From: Cyanobacteria bacterium PR.3.49
Lineage (GTDB): Bacteria > Cyanobacteriota > Vampirovibrionia > Obscuribacterales > Obscuribacteraceae
DNA: 32,760 nt
Direction of reading: 5' to 3'
Assembly (NCBI GenBank): GCA_013997645.1
Contig: PNKB01000040.1
Coordinates: 1 to 32,760, forward strand
Numbering within the stretch: the first letter of the stretch is position 1; the number at the start of each line of letters is the position of its first letter. The position numbers and the translations under genes were made by a program. Positions 24,580-31,579 of the stretch are shown in pieces. A model generated the notes under the pieces. The model ran no database searches and had not been told where the DNA came from. It worked only from the letters and a program-made list of their open reading frames with translations.

Positions 24580-25677
24580 ATGCTCAGAACGCCGGCTGTC
24601 GCTTTGTCGATCCTTTTGGCGCCGACAATGGCACTCACGATGACAATGACCGCCTTCTGCGCGCCGTCCTCGAATGACCAGTGTTGCGCGCAACCCGGCA
24701 GGCTGGAAACGGCACGCGAGATCAAAACTGAAGCCGACCACTTTGTGCTCAAGGGACGCGAGCTTAGTCAGAGATTGAACGCCCAGATCTCAGAAGCTCA
24801 AAAATTGAAGACCGAGGCGATCAGATTGCAAGCACAAGCACATTTGCTTTTTGATGGACAAACTCTCGTTGCGCAAGCAAGCAGTTCTGCATCTGCAGAT
24901 ACCAAGCCAGCAGAGACAAAGCCTGCCGACAATCAGCCTTCGACTGAAATCAAAACCATTGATGAAACAAAGCCTGCCGATGGCACTAAGCCGGCCGATG
25001 CAACGAAGCCGGCCGATGCCACCAAATCCGATGCCGACAAGAAAGCAAAGGATGAACCTCTGTCAGGTCGTGCGTCACAATTGCAAACACTTCCCACGCC
25101 AAACATTCCACTCATCAAGTTGAAGGGACCACAGCTCCAACAAGCAATGCAGCAATTCAACGTTGATGTGGCGCAGTTTAAAGTGCATGCTGCTGAATAT
25201 CAAAAACACCTTAATCTCTTCCGTTCGCAAATTGGAGAATGCCAGGCAGCTAAGGGCGCGTTTGATGCGCTGCACAAAAAGTACGAAATGCATTGTGATG
25301 CTTATCACCTGAACAACATTCCACCGCCGCACCTCTGTCTGGAAATGAATGTAAGTGCTTCCGAGGCCAGCAGCATTGCCAATCAATTGATGAGCGATCA
25401 AATGCGCGCCTTGCGTGCAGAAGCACAACTCAATGCAGAGGAAGCCAAGCTTAACCAATTGGAAGGCATGCAGGGTAAAGCCGACAATCTCGTAGTGAAG
25501 GCCTCCGATCGCGCCAGACGAGAAAGGGAAATTGCCGGCATGTTTGGGCGTTTGAGACAAGAATATGATCTGCTGGAGATCGAAAGAAAAACAATTGAGC
25601 ACAGCCGTTCGGCGAATGCCAAGCCGGGCGCGGTAGTGCGTCCATATGTTTCCGGCAAAATCAAGAAAGGCAAGTAG
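24580..25677 (+). CDS. Exported coiled-coil protein with TKPAD repeats, 365 aa
   Basis: An N-terminal signal peptide ('VALSILLAPTMALTMTMTAFCA') is followed by a helical segment (~residues 40-95), a low-complexity Lys/Pro/Ala/Asp linker with about five TKPAD/TKPAE units (~107-150), and a long coiled-coil region (~180-345) rich in Gln, Ala, Glu and Arg. Cys residues recur ('QCCAQ', 'GECQ', 'MHCDAY', 'HLCLEM'), suggesting disulfides after export. The tail is basic ('SGKIKKGK'). The start has AAGGAG 8 nt upstream. I recognise no family. The linker repeats could be a slippage-prone spacer. It sits between another exported protein gene and the PLP enzyme gene (27 bp downstream), so an operon is possible. 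Confidence 0.7.
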   Translation: MLRTPAVALSILLAPTMALTMTMTAFCAPSSNDQCCAQPGRLETAREIKTEADHFVLKGRELSQRLNAQISEAQKLKTEAIRLQAQAHLLFDGQTLVAQASSSASADTKPAETKPADNQPSTEIKTIDETKPADGTKPADATKPADATKSDADKKAKDEPLSGRASQLQTLPTPNIPLIKLKGPQLQQAMQQFNVDVAQFKVHAAEYQKHLNLFRSQIGECQAAKGAFDALHKKYEMHCDAYHLNNIPPPHLCLEMNVSASEASSIANQLMSDQMRALRAEAQLNAEEAKLNQLEGMQGKADNLVVKASDRARREREIAGMFGRLRQEYDLLEIERKTIEHSRSANAKPGAVVRPYVSGKIKKGK

Positions 25678-25704
25678 AAAACAAAATACGGCGAGGTGAA
25701 TTTT

Positions 25705-26883
25705 GTGAGCAGCTCCAAGCATATGGAAACAAAGCTGATTCATGCGGGAGAACTGCGTCCACGTGTTGGTGGCGCGGTGAACCTGCCGATATTTCAATCG
25801 GCAACATTCGAATACGGCGGCGAAGACGACTATCACGATATTCGCTACATCCGCTTGAATAACACGCCCAACCATAACGTTCTTGGTGAAAAACTCGCAG
25901 CAATTGAGAACGCTGAAGCAGGTCTGGTGGCAGCCAGCGGCATGGCGATTATCTCAACGACAATGCTCAGCATTTTACACAAGGGCGATCACATATTGCT
26001 GCAAGATTGTCTCTATGGTGGCACGCATGATTTTGTCACTAAAGATTTGCCGAGCTTAGGAATCGAATACGATTTTATTGATGGCAGCGATCCGTCGTCA
26101 TGGGAAAAGAAAATTCGCAAGCAAACAAAAGCAATCTATGTCGAAACAATTGCAAACCCGCTTATGGACGTTCCGGAACTCCTGGCGGTAGTGGACTTCG
26201 CGCGCAGTCACAAGATCGTTTCCATTATCGATAATACATTCGCCAGCCCGATTAACTTTCGTCCCGCTGAGCATGGTTTTGATCTGTCGCTGCACAGTTG
26301 TACTAAATATTTGAACGGACATAGTGATATCGTGGCTGGTGCCTGCATCGGTAAGGCGGCTTTAGTAAAAGACGTAAAAAGAAAGCTGAACCATCTTGGT
26401 GGCACCATGGATCCTCATGCTGCATTCCTCTTGCATAGAGGATTGAAAACGCTGGCATTAAGGGTGAAATATCAAAACGAGAGTGCAAAGAAAATTGCTC
26501 ATTATTTGCAGAAACATTCTGAGATTGACCGAGTCAACTATCCAGGTTTAGCAACTCATCCTGCATATGCAAGCGCCGAAAAATTGTTTGACGGTTTTGG
26601 CGGCATGTTGAGCTTTGAACTGAAAGGCGAGGACGCTGACAAAACTGACGAGTTTCTCAAAGCATTGCAATTGCCCATCTGCGCACCAAGCCTCGGCGGC
26701 GTTGAAAGTTTGATCACCAGACCAGCCACCACATCACACCTTGGACTTTCCAGAGAAGATCGAAAGAAGATTGGTATTTCAGATTCGTTGGTTAGATTCT
26801 CGACGGGCATAGAAGCTACAGAAGATCTGATTGAGGACTTCGATCAAGCTTTAAAGAAAATCTCTTCAAAAGTCGTTCGGTAG
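25705..26883 (+). CDS. PLP-dependent Cys/Met metabolism enzyme (cystathionine synthase/lyase family)
   Basis: This ~392-residue fold-type I PLP enzyme matches the trans-sulfuration family: 'ETKLIHAGE', 'FQSATFEY', 'AASGMAIISTTMLSIL', 'LYGGTHDF', 'YVETIANPLMDV', 'IIDNTFASP', the PLP Lys201 in 'SCTKYLNGHSD', and the C-terminal 'SLGGVESLITRPATTSH'. Members include cystathionine gamma-synthase, cystathionine gamma- or beta-lyase and methionine gamma-lyase; I cannot choose between them. The usual 'Y.R..NPT' phosphate-binding motif appears as the variant 'YIRLNNTPN'. GTG 25705 is preferred because AGGTGA lies 5-6 nt upstream; GTG 25696 and ATG 25726 are alternatives. Confidence 0.88.
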   Translation: MSSSKHMETKLIHAGELRPRVGGAVNLPIFQSATFEYGGEDDYHDIRYIRLNNTPNHNVLGEKLAAIENAEAGLVAASGMAIISTTMLSILHKGDHILLQDCLYGGTHDFVTKDLPSLGIEYDFIDGSDPSSWEKKIRKQTKAIYVETIANPLMDVPELLAVVDFARSHKIVSIIDNTFASPINFRPAEHGFDLSLHSCTKYLNGHSDIVAGACIGKAALVKDVKRKLNHLGGTMDPHAAFLLHRGLKTLALRVKYQNESAKKIAHYLQKHSEIDRVNYPGLATHPAYASAEKLFDGFGGMLSFELKGEDADKTDEFLKALQLPICAPSLGGVESLITRPATTSHLGLSREDRKKIGISDSLVRFSTGIEATEDLIEDFDQALKKISSKVVR

Positions 26884-26917
26884 CTGCTCGGCGAAATTGC
26901 CGTTAGTAAATTTCCGG

Positions 26918-26945
26918 TTGACAAAATTGCACACCGCTGTATAGA
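26918..26945 (+). promoter_or_regulatory. Sigma70-type promoter upstream of the tRNA array
   Basis: TTGACA (26918-26923), a 16-bp spacer and TATAGA (26940-26945) make the best consensus promoter in the window. Transcription would start near 26952, about 425 nt before tRNA-Asp, with no annotated gene between. Confidence 0.65.
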
Positions 26946-27377
26946 CTGGAAATACGGGCGGCAGTTGCCGCCTTCGTGGTCAGAAAAGATATTAGATTAG
27001 GTGACAGTCGTGTTTCGTTCACTCCCACAGTATCAAGATAGACAGCAGCCGAAAGAGCTGTATCTTGTGCCGTGCGTCAATTCTGGAGTGTTAAGCGATC
27101 ATGACTATCTTCATCTACACCAACTTTCCAACTAAATTTTCAATCGCTAAGTGTCAATCAATTGCTGCGAGCATCGCCGGCTTTGCTGCGTTCGCCGCAT
27201 TTGTCGCAAGTCTGTTCGCATTTGACGCGATCTTCTGCATTGCAGCAACTGTTTTTGCAATATTCGCTGTCTTTGCAGCGGCAGCAGCATTGATTGCCAC
27301 TAGCGAAGAGTCAAACTCGACTTTGTGTTGTGTGGATTCCGAGTGTTTATTCACCGATGTAGAGTCGATCTCTTCGT
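26946..27377 (+). other. Structured leader / possible small RNA between promoter and tRNA array
   Basis: No recognised gene occupies this stretch. Near the start lies a 7-bp GGCGGCA/TGCCGCC hairpin (26957-26972). Next, CACTCC (27020-27025) can pair with GGAGTG (27085-27090), enclosing an 11-bp bulged hairpin (CAAGATA..CAGC with GCTGTATCTTG, 27034-27067). GGAGTG is 10 nt before an ATG at 27101 that opens an Ala/Phe-rich hydrophobic frame ('GFAAFAAFVASLFAF'). That frame has no stop before the tRNAs and ends at 27631 inside the array, so I do not call it a gene. I could not match the RNA to 4.5S, 6S or tmRNA signatures. Confidence 0.35.
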
Positions 27378-27453
27378 GGCGCTGTAACTCAACTGGCAGA
27401 GTGCCGCGTTGTCTGCGCGGAAGTTGGGGGTTCAACTCCCCTCAGCGTCGCCA
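27378..27453 (+). tRNA. tRNA-Asp (GTC)
   Basis: Complete cloverleaf: acceptor GGCGCTG/CAGCGTC, D-loop with GG, anticodon arm CCGCG-TTGTCTG-CGCGG (anticodon GTC), T-loop TTCAACT and discriminator G73. CCA is encoded. It is the first of six tRNAs packed within 27378-27851. Confidence 0.93.
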
Positions 27454-27454
27454 T

Positions 27455-27530
27455 GGGATAGGTCGTCCAACGGCTAGGACATTGGTTTGTGAGACCAAAG
27501 ACATGGGTTCGATTCCCATCCAATCCCCCA
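27455..27530 (+). tRNA. tRNA-His (GTG)
   Basis: The anticodon arm TTGGT-TTGTGAG-ACCAA gives GTG. The His-specific extra G-1 (27455) faces C73 (27527). The D-loop has GG, the T-loop is TTCGATT and CCA is encoded. The acceptor has one A5/A68 mismatch. Only one base separates it from tRNA-Asp. Confidence 0.92.
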
Positions 27531-27533
27531 TAT

Positions 27534-27608
27534 CTGGGCGTAGCTCAACAGTAGAGCGCCTGTTTTGGAAACAGGAGGCCGGACGGGCAGCACGTCCCGC
27601 TCAGACCA
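27534..27608 (+). tRNA. tRNA-Pro (TGG) with non-canonical D- and T-loops
   Basis: Acceptor CTGGGCG/CGCTCAG, anticodon arm CCTGT-TTTGGAA-ACAGG (anticodon TGG), T-stem GGACG/CGTCC, CCA encoded. All arm lengths are standard and ProRS identity elements are present (G72, A73, G35, G36). The T-loop is GGCAGCA rather than TTCRANY, and the D-loop AACAGTA has AG where GG is expected. A18/G55 therefore replaces G18/U55, and the 54-58 pair is lost. It could be a divergent functional tRNA or a decaying copy. Confidence 0.82.
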
Positions 27609-27613
27609 ATCAT

Positions 27614-27698
27614 GGGAGTGTGGGTGAGTAGCAAAGCCACCTGCCTGTAAAGCAGTCGCCGCAAGGCTTCGCTGGTGCAAGTCCAGCCGCTCCCACCA
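27614..27698 (+). tRNA. tRNA-Tyr (GTA) with altered elbow
   Basis: Class II tRNA: acceptor GGGAGTG/CGCTCCC, anticodon loop CTGTAAA (GTA), long variable arm with a GCC-GCAA-GGC hairpin, T-stem GCTGG/CCAGC, A73, CCA encoded. The T-loop is TGCAAGT (G55) and the D-loop reads GAGTAGCAAA (A18 G19), the same 18/55 swap as in the adjacent tRNA-Pro. The 27-43 pair is mismatched. Confidence 0.88.
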
Positions 27699-27699
27699 T

Positions 27700-27774
27700 G
27701 CCCGGGTAGTCCAATCGGCAGAGACGCTTGTCTTAGAAACAAGAGGTTTAGTGGTTCGAATCCACTGCCGGGCA
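27700..27774 (+). tRNA. tRNA-Leu (TAG) lacking the long variable arm
   Basis: The anticodon arm CTTGT-CTTAGAA-ACAAG gives TAG (reads CUA). The D-loop resembles bacterial tRNA-Leu ('AATCGGCAGA') and the discriminator is A73. The variable region is only AGGTTT (6 nt), whereas bacterial tRNA-Leu is class II. The T-loop TTCGAAT is canonical. Acceptor position 7-66 is a G/G mismatch. CCA is not encoded. Confidence 0.8.
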
Positions 27775-27780
27775 TTTTAT

Positions 27781-27851
27781 TCCGAGGTCGTCTAGCGGCA
27801 GGACGCGGCGCTTTGAACGCTGAAAGGGTGGTTCGAATCCATCTCTCGGAG
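27781..27851 (+). tRNA. tRNA-Gln (TTG)
   Basis: Acceptor TCCGAGG/TCTCGGA with the weak U1-A72 pair and G73 typical of tRNA-Gln; anticodon arm CGGCG-CTTTGAA-CGCTG (anticodon TTG); D-loop with GG; T-loop TTCGAAT. CCA is not encoded. It is the last tRNA of the array and borders the accessory region. Confidence 0.9.
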
Positions 27852-27908
27852 ATAATATTAAGTTGGTCGTGTAAGTCGAATGCAAGTCAACGGGAGGCAT
27901 TGAATTTC

Positions 27909-28691
27909 TTGAATAGTCAAGAGCGCGTCGTGATTCAAATCCAGGATCTATATATTGATCTGGAACGAGCTGCTGAAACTAAACACGCTGATTACATGTT
28001 TCCACTGATGCGCGCAATGAATGACTGCATGCTGATGACGAAATACGGTGAATGCGATTCCGTCTTGAAGGACATTCACCTTACCGATTTTTTGCATCGA
28101 TTAGGTCAGGCAGCGATGCATGAGGCATTACTTTCTTTTGTTGCAAATATTGTGCCCCAGAATGCTGGAACTCCGAAACCGATCTTTGTCTATCTTTCGA
28201 CGAAACCGAATGTAGCAGCAGCCTTCAGGAAGGTTAGGGTGCACACAGAAAATGCCGAAATGATGAAGTGTTTCAAGGACGTTAGAGACAAGATGATGTT
28301 TCATTATGATGTTCAAGAATCCTACACTCGGAAAACACTGGTAGCTCTTTCTAAATTAGCCAAAGGGAATCCGTCTATAAGTACAGGAGGCCCTCTCATT
28401 CGTTCTGCCAGTGATGCTGCGTTTGCTCGACATTTCTGCGCGGACATTTTTAACAATGTTGGATGGAGTCAGATTCATAACCAGGTGAGAACTAGCGAAG
28501 ATGATTCTAGTATCGTTACATCAATTAGACCTAGCCCAGGCTATCAGGAAAGCTTCGTCCGGTTTTTTGCAGATGCAATGAAGGACTTTTACAGCTTTGC
28601 TGCTACTGCTCTGATTGAGTGGCTAGAGGAACATCAGCTTGTGACCAAATTTGATATCTACTCTCTCGAAGAAGAAGAATCTCCGAATTAG
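27909..28691 (+). CDS. Hypothetical protein, ~260 aa
   Basis: I do not recognise this protein. It is soluble, with no signal peptide or membrane helix, and mostly alpha-helical in character. Short aromatic blocks near the C-terminus ('FVRFFADAMKDFYSFAATALIEWLEE') suggest an amphipathic helix. Start assignment is uncertain: GGGAGG at 27892-27897 could serve TTG 27900 (too close) or TTG 27909 (11 nt); GTG 27930 is another option. The frame continues upstream through the tRNAs, but that extension is not credible. It sits between the tRNA-Gln gene and the recombinase region, so it may be island cargo. Confidence 0.6.
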   Translation: MNSQERVVIQIQDLYIDLERAAETKHADYMFPLMRAMNDCMLMTKYGECDSVLKDIHLTDFLHRLGQAAMHEALLSFVANIVPQNAGTPKPIFVYLSTKPNVAAAFRKVRVHTENAEMMKCFKDVRDKMMFHYDVQESYTRKTLVALSKLAKGNPSISTGGPLIRSASDAAFARHFCADIFNNVGWSQIHNQVRTSEDDSSIVTSIRPSPGYQESFVRFFADAMKDFYSFAATALIEWLEEHQLVTKFDIYSLEEEESPN

Positions 28692-28808
28692 GATTTCCAT
28701 ACGGAGTGGCAAAATAGCTGCAAACATCAAAAGTAATAGCTGAATGCATTCACTGCGATTAATTGCAGTACCTCAAATCAAATACTGGGACAGGTTTTGA
28801 GAGTGCAG

Positions 28809-28829
28809 GGGGTCTGTTTAAGTGACCCC
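28809..28829. repeat. 6-bp inverted repeat between the hypothetical gene and the HTH gene
   Basis: GGGGTC and GACCCC flank 9 nt (TGTTTAAGT). It lies 4 bp from the minus-strand stop of the HTH gene. No T-run follows on either strand. It could be a weak bidirectional 3'-end hairpin or the remnant of a mobile element terminus. Confidence 0.3.
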
Positions 28830-28833
28830 GGGA

Positions 28834-29061
28834 TCATGCCCCTCTGATCTTCTTTAACCGTCGAACTGCTTTGTCATCAGTCGGAAAGATCAACCAATCT
28901 CTTCCAACCTTCTCTGCTCGAAAACCGTCCGGCAAATGAAGCGGATTTCCCGTCTTTGAGTCTGGGAGATTCTTCAACATCTTTCGGACGTAACTCCAAT
29001 CATAAGAGAACGTATCGGCAAATTGCTTGCTGGTAAAGAACTTTGGTTTTGTTGTTCGCAT
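28834..29061 (-). CDS. Small HTH/excisionase-like protein, ~75 aa
   Basis: This short basic protein carries a probable helix-turn-helix near its N-terminus ('TSKQFADTFSYDWSYVRKMLKNL') followed by a compact beta-like segment ('HLPDGFRAEKVGRDWLIFPTDDKAVRRLKK'). This resembles MerR/excisionase-type DNA-binding domains, in which a wing follows the HTH. The assignment is by pattern only. ATG 29061 is preferred; GTG 29076 would add five residues. Neither has a clear ribosome binding site. It is divergent from the tyrosine recombinase gene 168 bp away, a common excisionase/integrase layout. Confidence 0.5.
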   Translation of the reverse strand: MRTTKPKFFTSKQFADTFSYDWSYVRKMLKNLPDSKTGNPLHLPDGFRAEKVGRDWLIFPTDDKAVRRLKKIRGA

Positions 29062-29229
29062 GACAGACAGCAACACATATGTTCAGGTACGATATATGCA
29101 TGCTATCACTCACAGGACATCGCAGAGCAGAAAACCAAGCGTTCCTTTTAATTGAGTGAACTTTTACGCAAATAGCCAAATGCGTCAAAGTCTGACAAAT
29201 GGAGTCGAGAAGAATCGGGGGATTCAGTC

Positions 29230-29814
29230 ATGAAAGCAGATACCATACAAACCACTGAAAGCGTAAAAGTAAAAGCGAAGAGAGATTATTTGACGGAGAA
29301 GGAAGTCGATCAGCTGCGAGAGACTGCCCGGAAGAATGGGAGATATGGGCAGCGAGATTCATTAATGATATTGATGTCTTATCGTCATGGTTTGCGTTCA
29401 GCCGAATTGGTTGAACTGACTTGGGATCAAGTAGACTTCACAGCCGGCAGAATAGATATCCACAGGAAGAAGAATGGAGCCGCTTCAAAGCAGCCATTAA
29501 ATGGTGAGGAGTTACGTCAGCTCCGGTTGCTTAAGAAAGAGAGCTGCTCACCGTTCATTTTTGCTTCCGAACGTGGCGACAAGATGACGACTGCCAACAT
29601 TCGAATGCTGTTCAAAAAGCTGCGTGGTCTTGTCTCGCTGGATGTTCATGCTCACGCACACGCGCTCCGTCATGCTTGCGGACACAAGCTGGCAGATCAG
29701 GGCGTTGATACCAGGCACATCCAAGATTACCTTGGTCACCGGAACATTCAAAACACTGTCCGTTACACGGAACTGAGCGCTGAGAAGTTCCGAGGATTCG
29801 ACAAGAAGATCTAA
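29230..29814 (+). CDS. Short tyrosine recombinase / phage-type integrase, 194 aa
   Basis: The catalytic domain of the tyrosine recombinase family is complete: Arg56 ('YRHGLRSAELVELTW'), Lys80/81 ('IHRKKNG'), His144 and Arg147 ('HALRHACGH'), His170 ('YLGHRNIQNT') and nucleophile Tyr179 ('VRYTEL'). The N-terminal core-binding domain of full-size integrases (~300-400 aa) is missing. The length matches the FimB/FimE-like short recombinases that invert or excise local DNA segments. The start has GGGGG 8-9 nt upstream. Codon context and AT content resemble the neighbouring island rather than the metabolic genes. No matching inverted repeats were identified by eye. Confidence 0.85.
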   Translation: MKADTIQTTESVKVKAKRDYLTEKEVDQLRETARKNGRYGQRDSLMILMSYRHGLRSAELVELTWDQVDFTAGRIDIHRKKNGAASKQPLNGEELRQLRLLKKESCSPFIFASERGDKMTTANIRMLFKKLRGLVSLDVHAHAHALRHACGHKLADQGVDTRHIQDYLGHRNIQNTVRYTELSAEKFRGFDKKI

Positions 29815-30171
29815 TACTGCAAATCTCTCTAAGAGAAAACATCCTATAAATCCTAGAAATTCAAAACGCTTGCAGGTGCAGGATTCTCGGGTTTAGGTAA
29901 TTAGTATCCCGTTCCTAGAAACTCAATGATTAATAGCCGCCCCTATATTTGGTGGCGGGCATGCCATGCCCCCCCCAAGACAGTACTCGCCGCGCCCCTT
30001 CGTACCTCGTCCGAATGTGCAGGCCAAATTGATCCCCCTCACACCTCGTCCCCAAAATTCAAAATCGATCAAATCGAATCCGGATTAATGAAAATCGAAA
30101 ACAAAAAAAATTGCACCAAATTTTTTGATCCCCCTCAGCAGGCACTAAAAAACAAAGAGGAATGCTTGCTT
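29815..30171. other. Non-coding stretch with short direct repeats and a C-tract
   Basis: No gene is visible. TTGATCCCCCTCA occurs at 30029-30041 and 30125-30137. ACCTCGTCC occurs at 30004-30012 and 30043-30051. A GGGCAT/ATGCCC hairpin (29957-29971) runs into eight consecutive Cs (29969-29976). Poly-A runs at 30104-30111 precede the PIN gene end. It lies between the recombinase and the PIN gene and may be a recombination or attachment region. Confidence 0.35.
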
Positions 30172-31386
30172 TCAGCTACAAGATGCACTTTGCAGTTTTT
30201 CTAATATGTATTCAAGCCAATCGGTATAAAAATCCAAATCTTCAAGATCGGGATCGCTTGCAGTCATTGCGTCAACTGCCTTTCCCAAGGCTCTCTGCAT
30301 CAACTGGCAGTCTTCAGGAGGTATTAAACCTTTGCGAGCTATTGCGTTTAATGCAATAGGGAATGTAAGAGGAGATACCTTAACCGATGATCCGGATAAG
30401 GATGTAAGCTGGTGCATAATCTCCATATAGAGACCATGCAGAAAGTCTTTCTTGTACACCACTTCAGAATGATCGTGGTTCCCTCTCAGGTTTGATTCGT
30501 TTGCCTCGACGTGTAAAGATTCGATTTCTTTGATCACTGACTCTTCCAGTTGTAAGCCTAGGACTTTCTCTGCAAGCGGAATAAAATCTTTTGTGTGCAT
30601 AAGCCAGAATTCAGTGTTGGCGGTGAATTGCATTTCCTCAATTAGTTCCTTGCGTGGAGCAATTAGCTCTTTATTCTCGTTCTTAAACCACCAATCTGGC
30701 TTTTCTTCACCCGTTACAAACAAATACGGCTTTGCCTCCTTCTCTGAAGAAGCTTGGTCTAGTAATTGGAACCAAAGAATTCCGTCACCCGCTCTTGCTT
30801 CTTCTTGTGCGTTGGCGTCCTTATAACCAGGCGGTATTTTGCGTGCATATCGTTCGAGGGCGAGCTTCAGTTTTTCCTGCTGTTTCTCTTGTTCGTAGCT
30901 CGGTCCTACCTTTCCTTCATACAGCTTTGTTAATTGCATATGAAGCTCTTCGCAAATTTCGGGATAACCGTGCTGTGGCTCTTTTCCCAATAATTCCTTC
31001 GTCGACTTTTCTAGAATAGAAAGCACTTCATCGCTTGCTTTCTTGATTTCAGGCAGCAATTTTTCGCGATCAACGAAGGGATGTTGCTTGAAATTATCAA
31101 GGGAGTTCATCCATGCCTTCAAGGCGGAAACAAGATTCTTGTGGGACCTCAATTGGTCGTCAATTCTTTTGTGACGGTTCTTCTGGTATTCCTTGCCGAT
31201 CTGATGCGGTATCCAGAGCCGCTCTTTTAATGCCTCCAAAATGGAAAGGAATATCTTCCTGGTTTTGGGAGTAAATTTGTAGAAGTCTAGTAAGACATTT
31301 GTATCTAGAACGATAACACCAGTCTTTAACATCCTTTCCAGATCATCTTGGCTGGGCGGGTAATGTCCAGGGAAACTCTTTCGCAC
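30172..31386 (-). CDS. PIN-like domain (PIN_8-type) protein, ~404 aa
   Basis: The N-terminus shows a PIN-like nuclease core: 'GVIVLDTNVLLDFYKFTPKTRKIFLSIL' with the first catalytic Asp28, then 'LWIPHQIGKEYQKNR', further acidic residues including 'AGDGILWFQLL' (~208) and 'PYLFVTGEEKPDWWF' (~228). This layout matches the larger PIN_8 ('PIN like domain') family, often found in bacterial defence and accessory islands; target RNA or DNA is unknown. The C-terminal ~150 residues are helical and unrecognised. GTG 31386 is chosen because GGAG lies 9 nt upstream; a TTG at 31401 lacks a site. A TATATA hexamer lies upstream near 31419. Confidence 0.75.
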   Translation of the reverse strand: MRKSFPGHYPPSQDDLERMLKTGVIVLDTNVLLDFYKFTPKTRKIFLSILEALKERLWIPHQIGKEYQKNRHKRIDDQLRSHKNLVSALKAWMNSLDNFKQHPFVDREKLLPEIKKASDEVLSILEKSTKELLGKEPQHGYPEICEELHMQLTKLYEGKVGPSYEQEKQQEKLKLALERYARKIPPGYKDANAQEEARAGDGILWFQLLDQASSEKEAKPYLFVTGEEKPDWWFKNENKELIAPRKELIEEMQFTANTEFWLMHTKDFIPLAEKVLGLQLEESVIKEIESLHVEANESNLRGNHDHSEVVYKKDFLHGLYMEIMHQLTSLSGSSVKVSPLTFPIALNAIARKGLIPPEDCQLMQRALGKAVDAMTASDPDLEDLDFYTDWLEYILEKLQSASCS

Positions 31387-31579
31387 CGACCAATTCTCCA
31401 AAGTTACTCAGTCGAAAGTATATACCCTTGTCATTCAAATTTATTTCCAGACTGTGTAATTGGAAAATTGAAAGAAACAGTTACCCAGTGGAAGTTTCCA
31501 AAATTCGATTGAATCGAAATTGAACGGAATCTCTTTGAGTGGTTTCGTACTTGAAGGCGAAACCGCTATTCATTAGTTG

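Noticed and set aside
25075-25875. 266-codon antisense frame spanning the coiled-coil and PLP genes
   Set aside because: Overlaps two well-supported plus-strand genes with ribosome binding sites; no recognisable domain.
27154-27435. Minus-strand Ala-rich 93-codon frame
   Set aside because: Its start lies inside tRNA-Asp and no ribosome binding site is visible. It is the mirror of the low-complexity plus-strand sequence.
27101-27631. 176-codon plus-strand frame beginning with an Ala/Phe-rich hydrophobic segment
   Set aside because: It has no stop before the tRNA array and would encode Asp, His and part of the Pro tRNA sequences. Only the leader portion is discussed as a possible peptide.
27832-27851. 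tRNA-Gln 3' end as an island attachment site
   Set aside because: I looked for a second copy of the tRNA 3' end downstream to the window edge and found none; the other boundary may lie outside the window.
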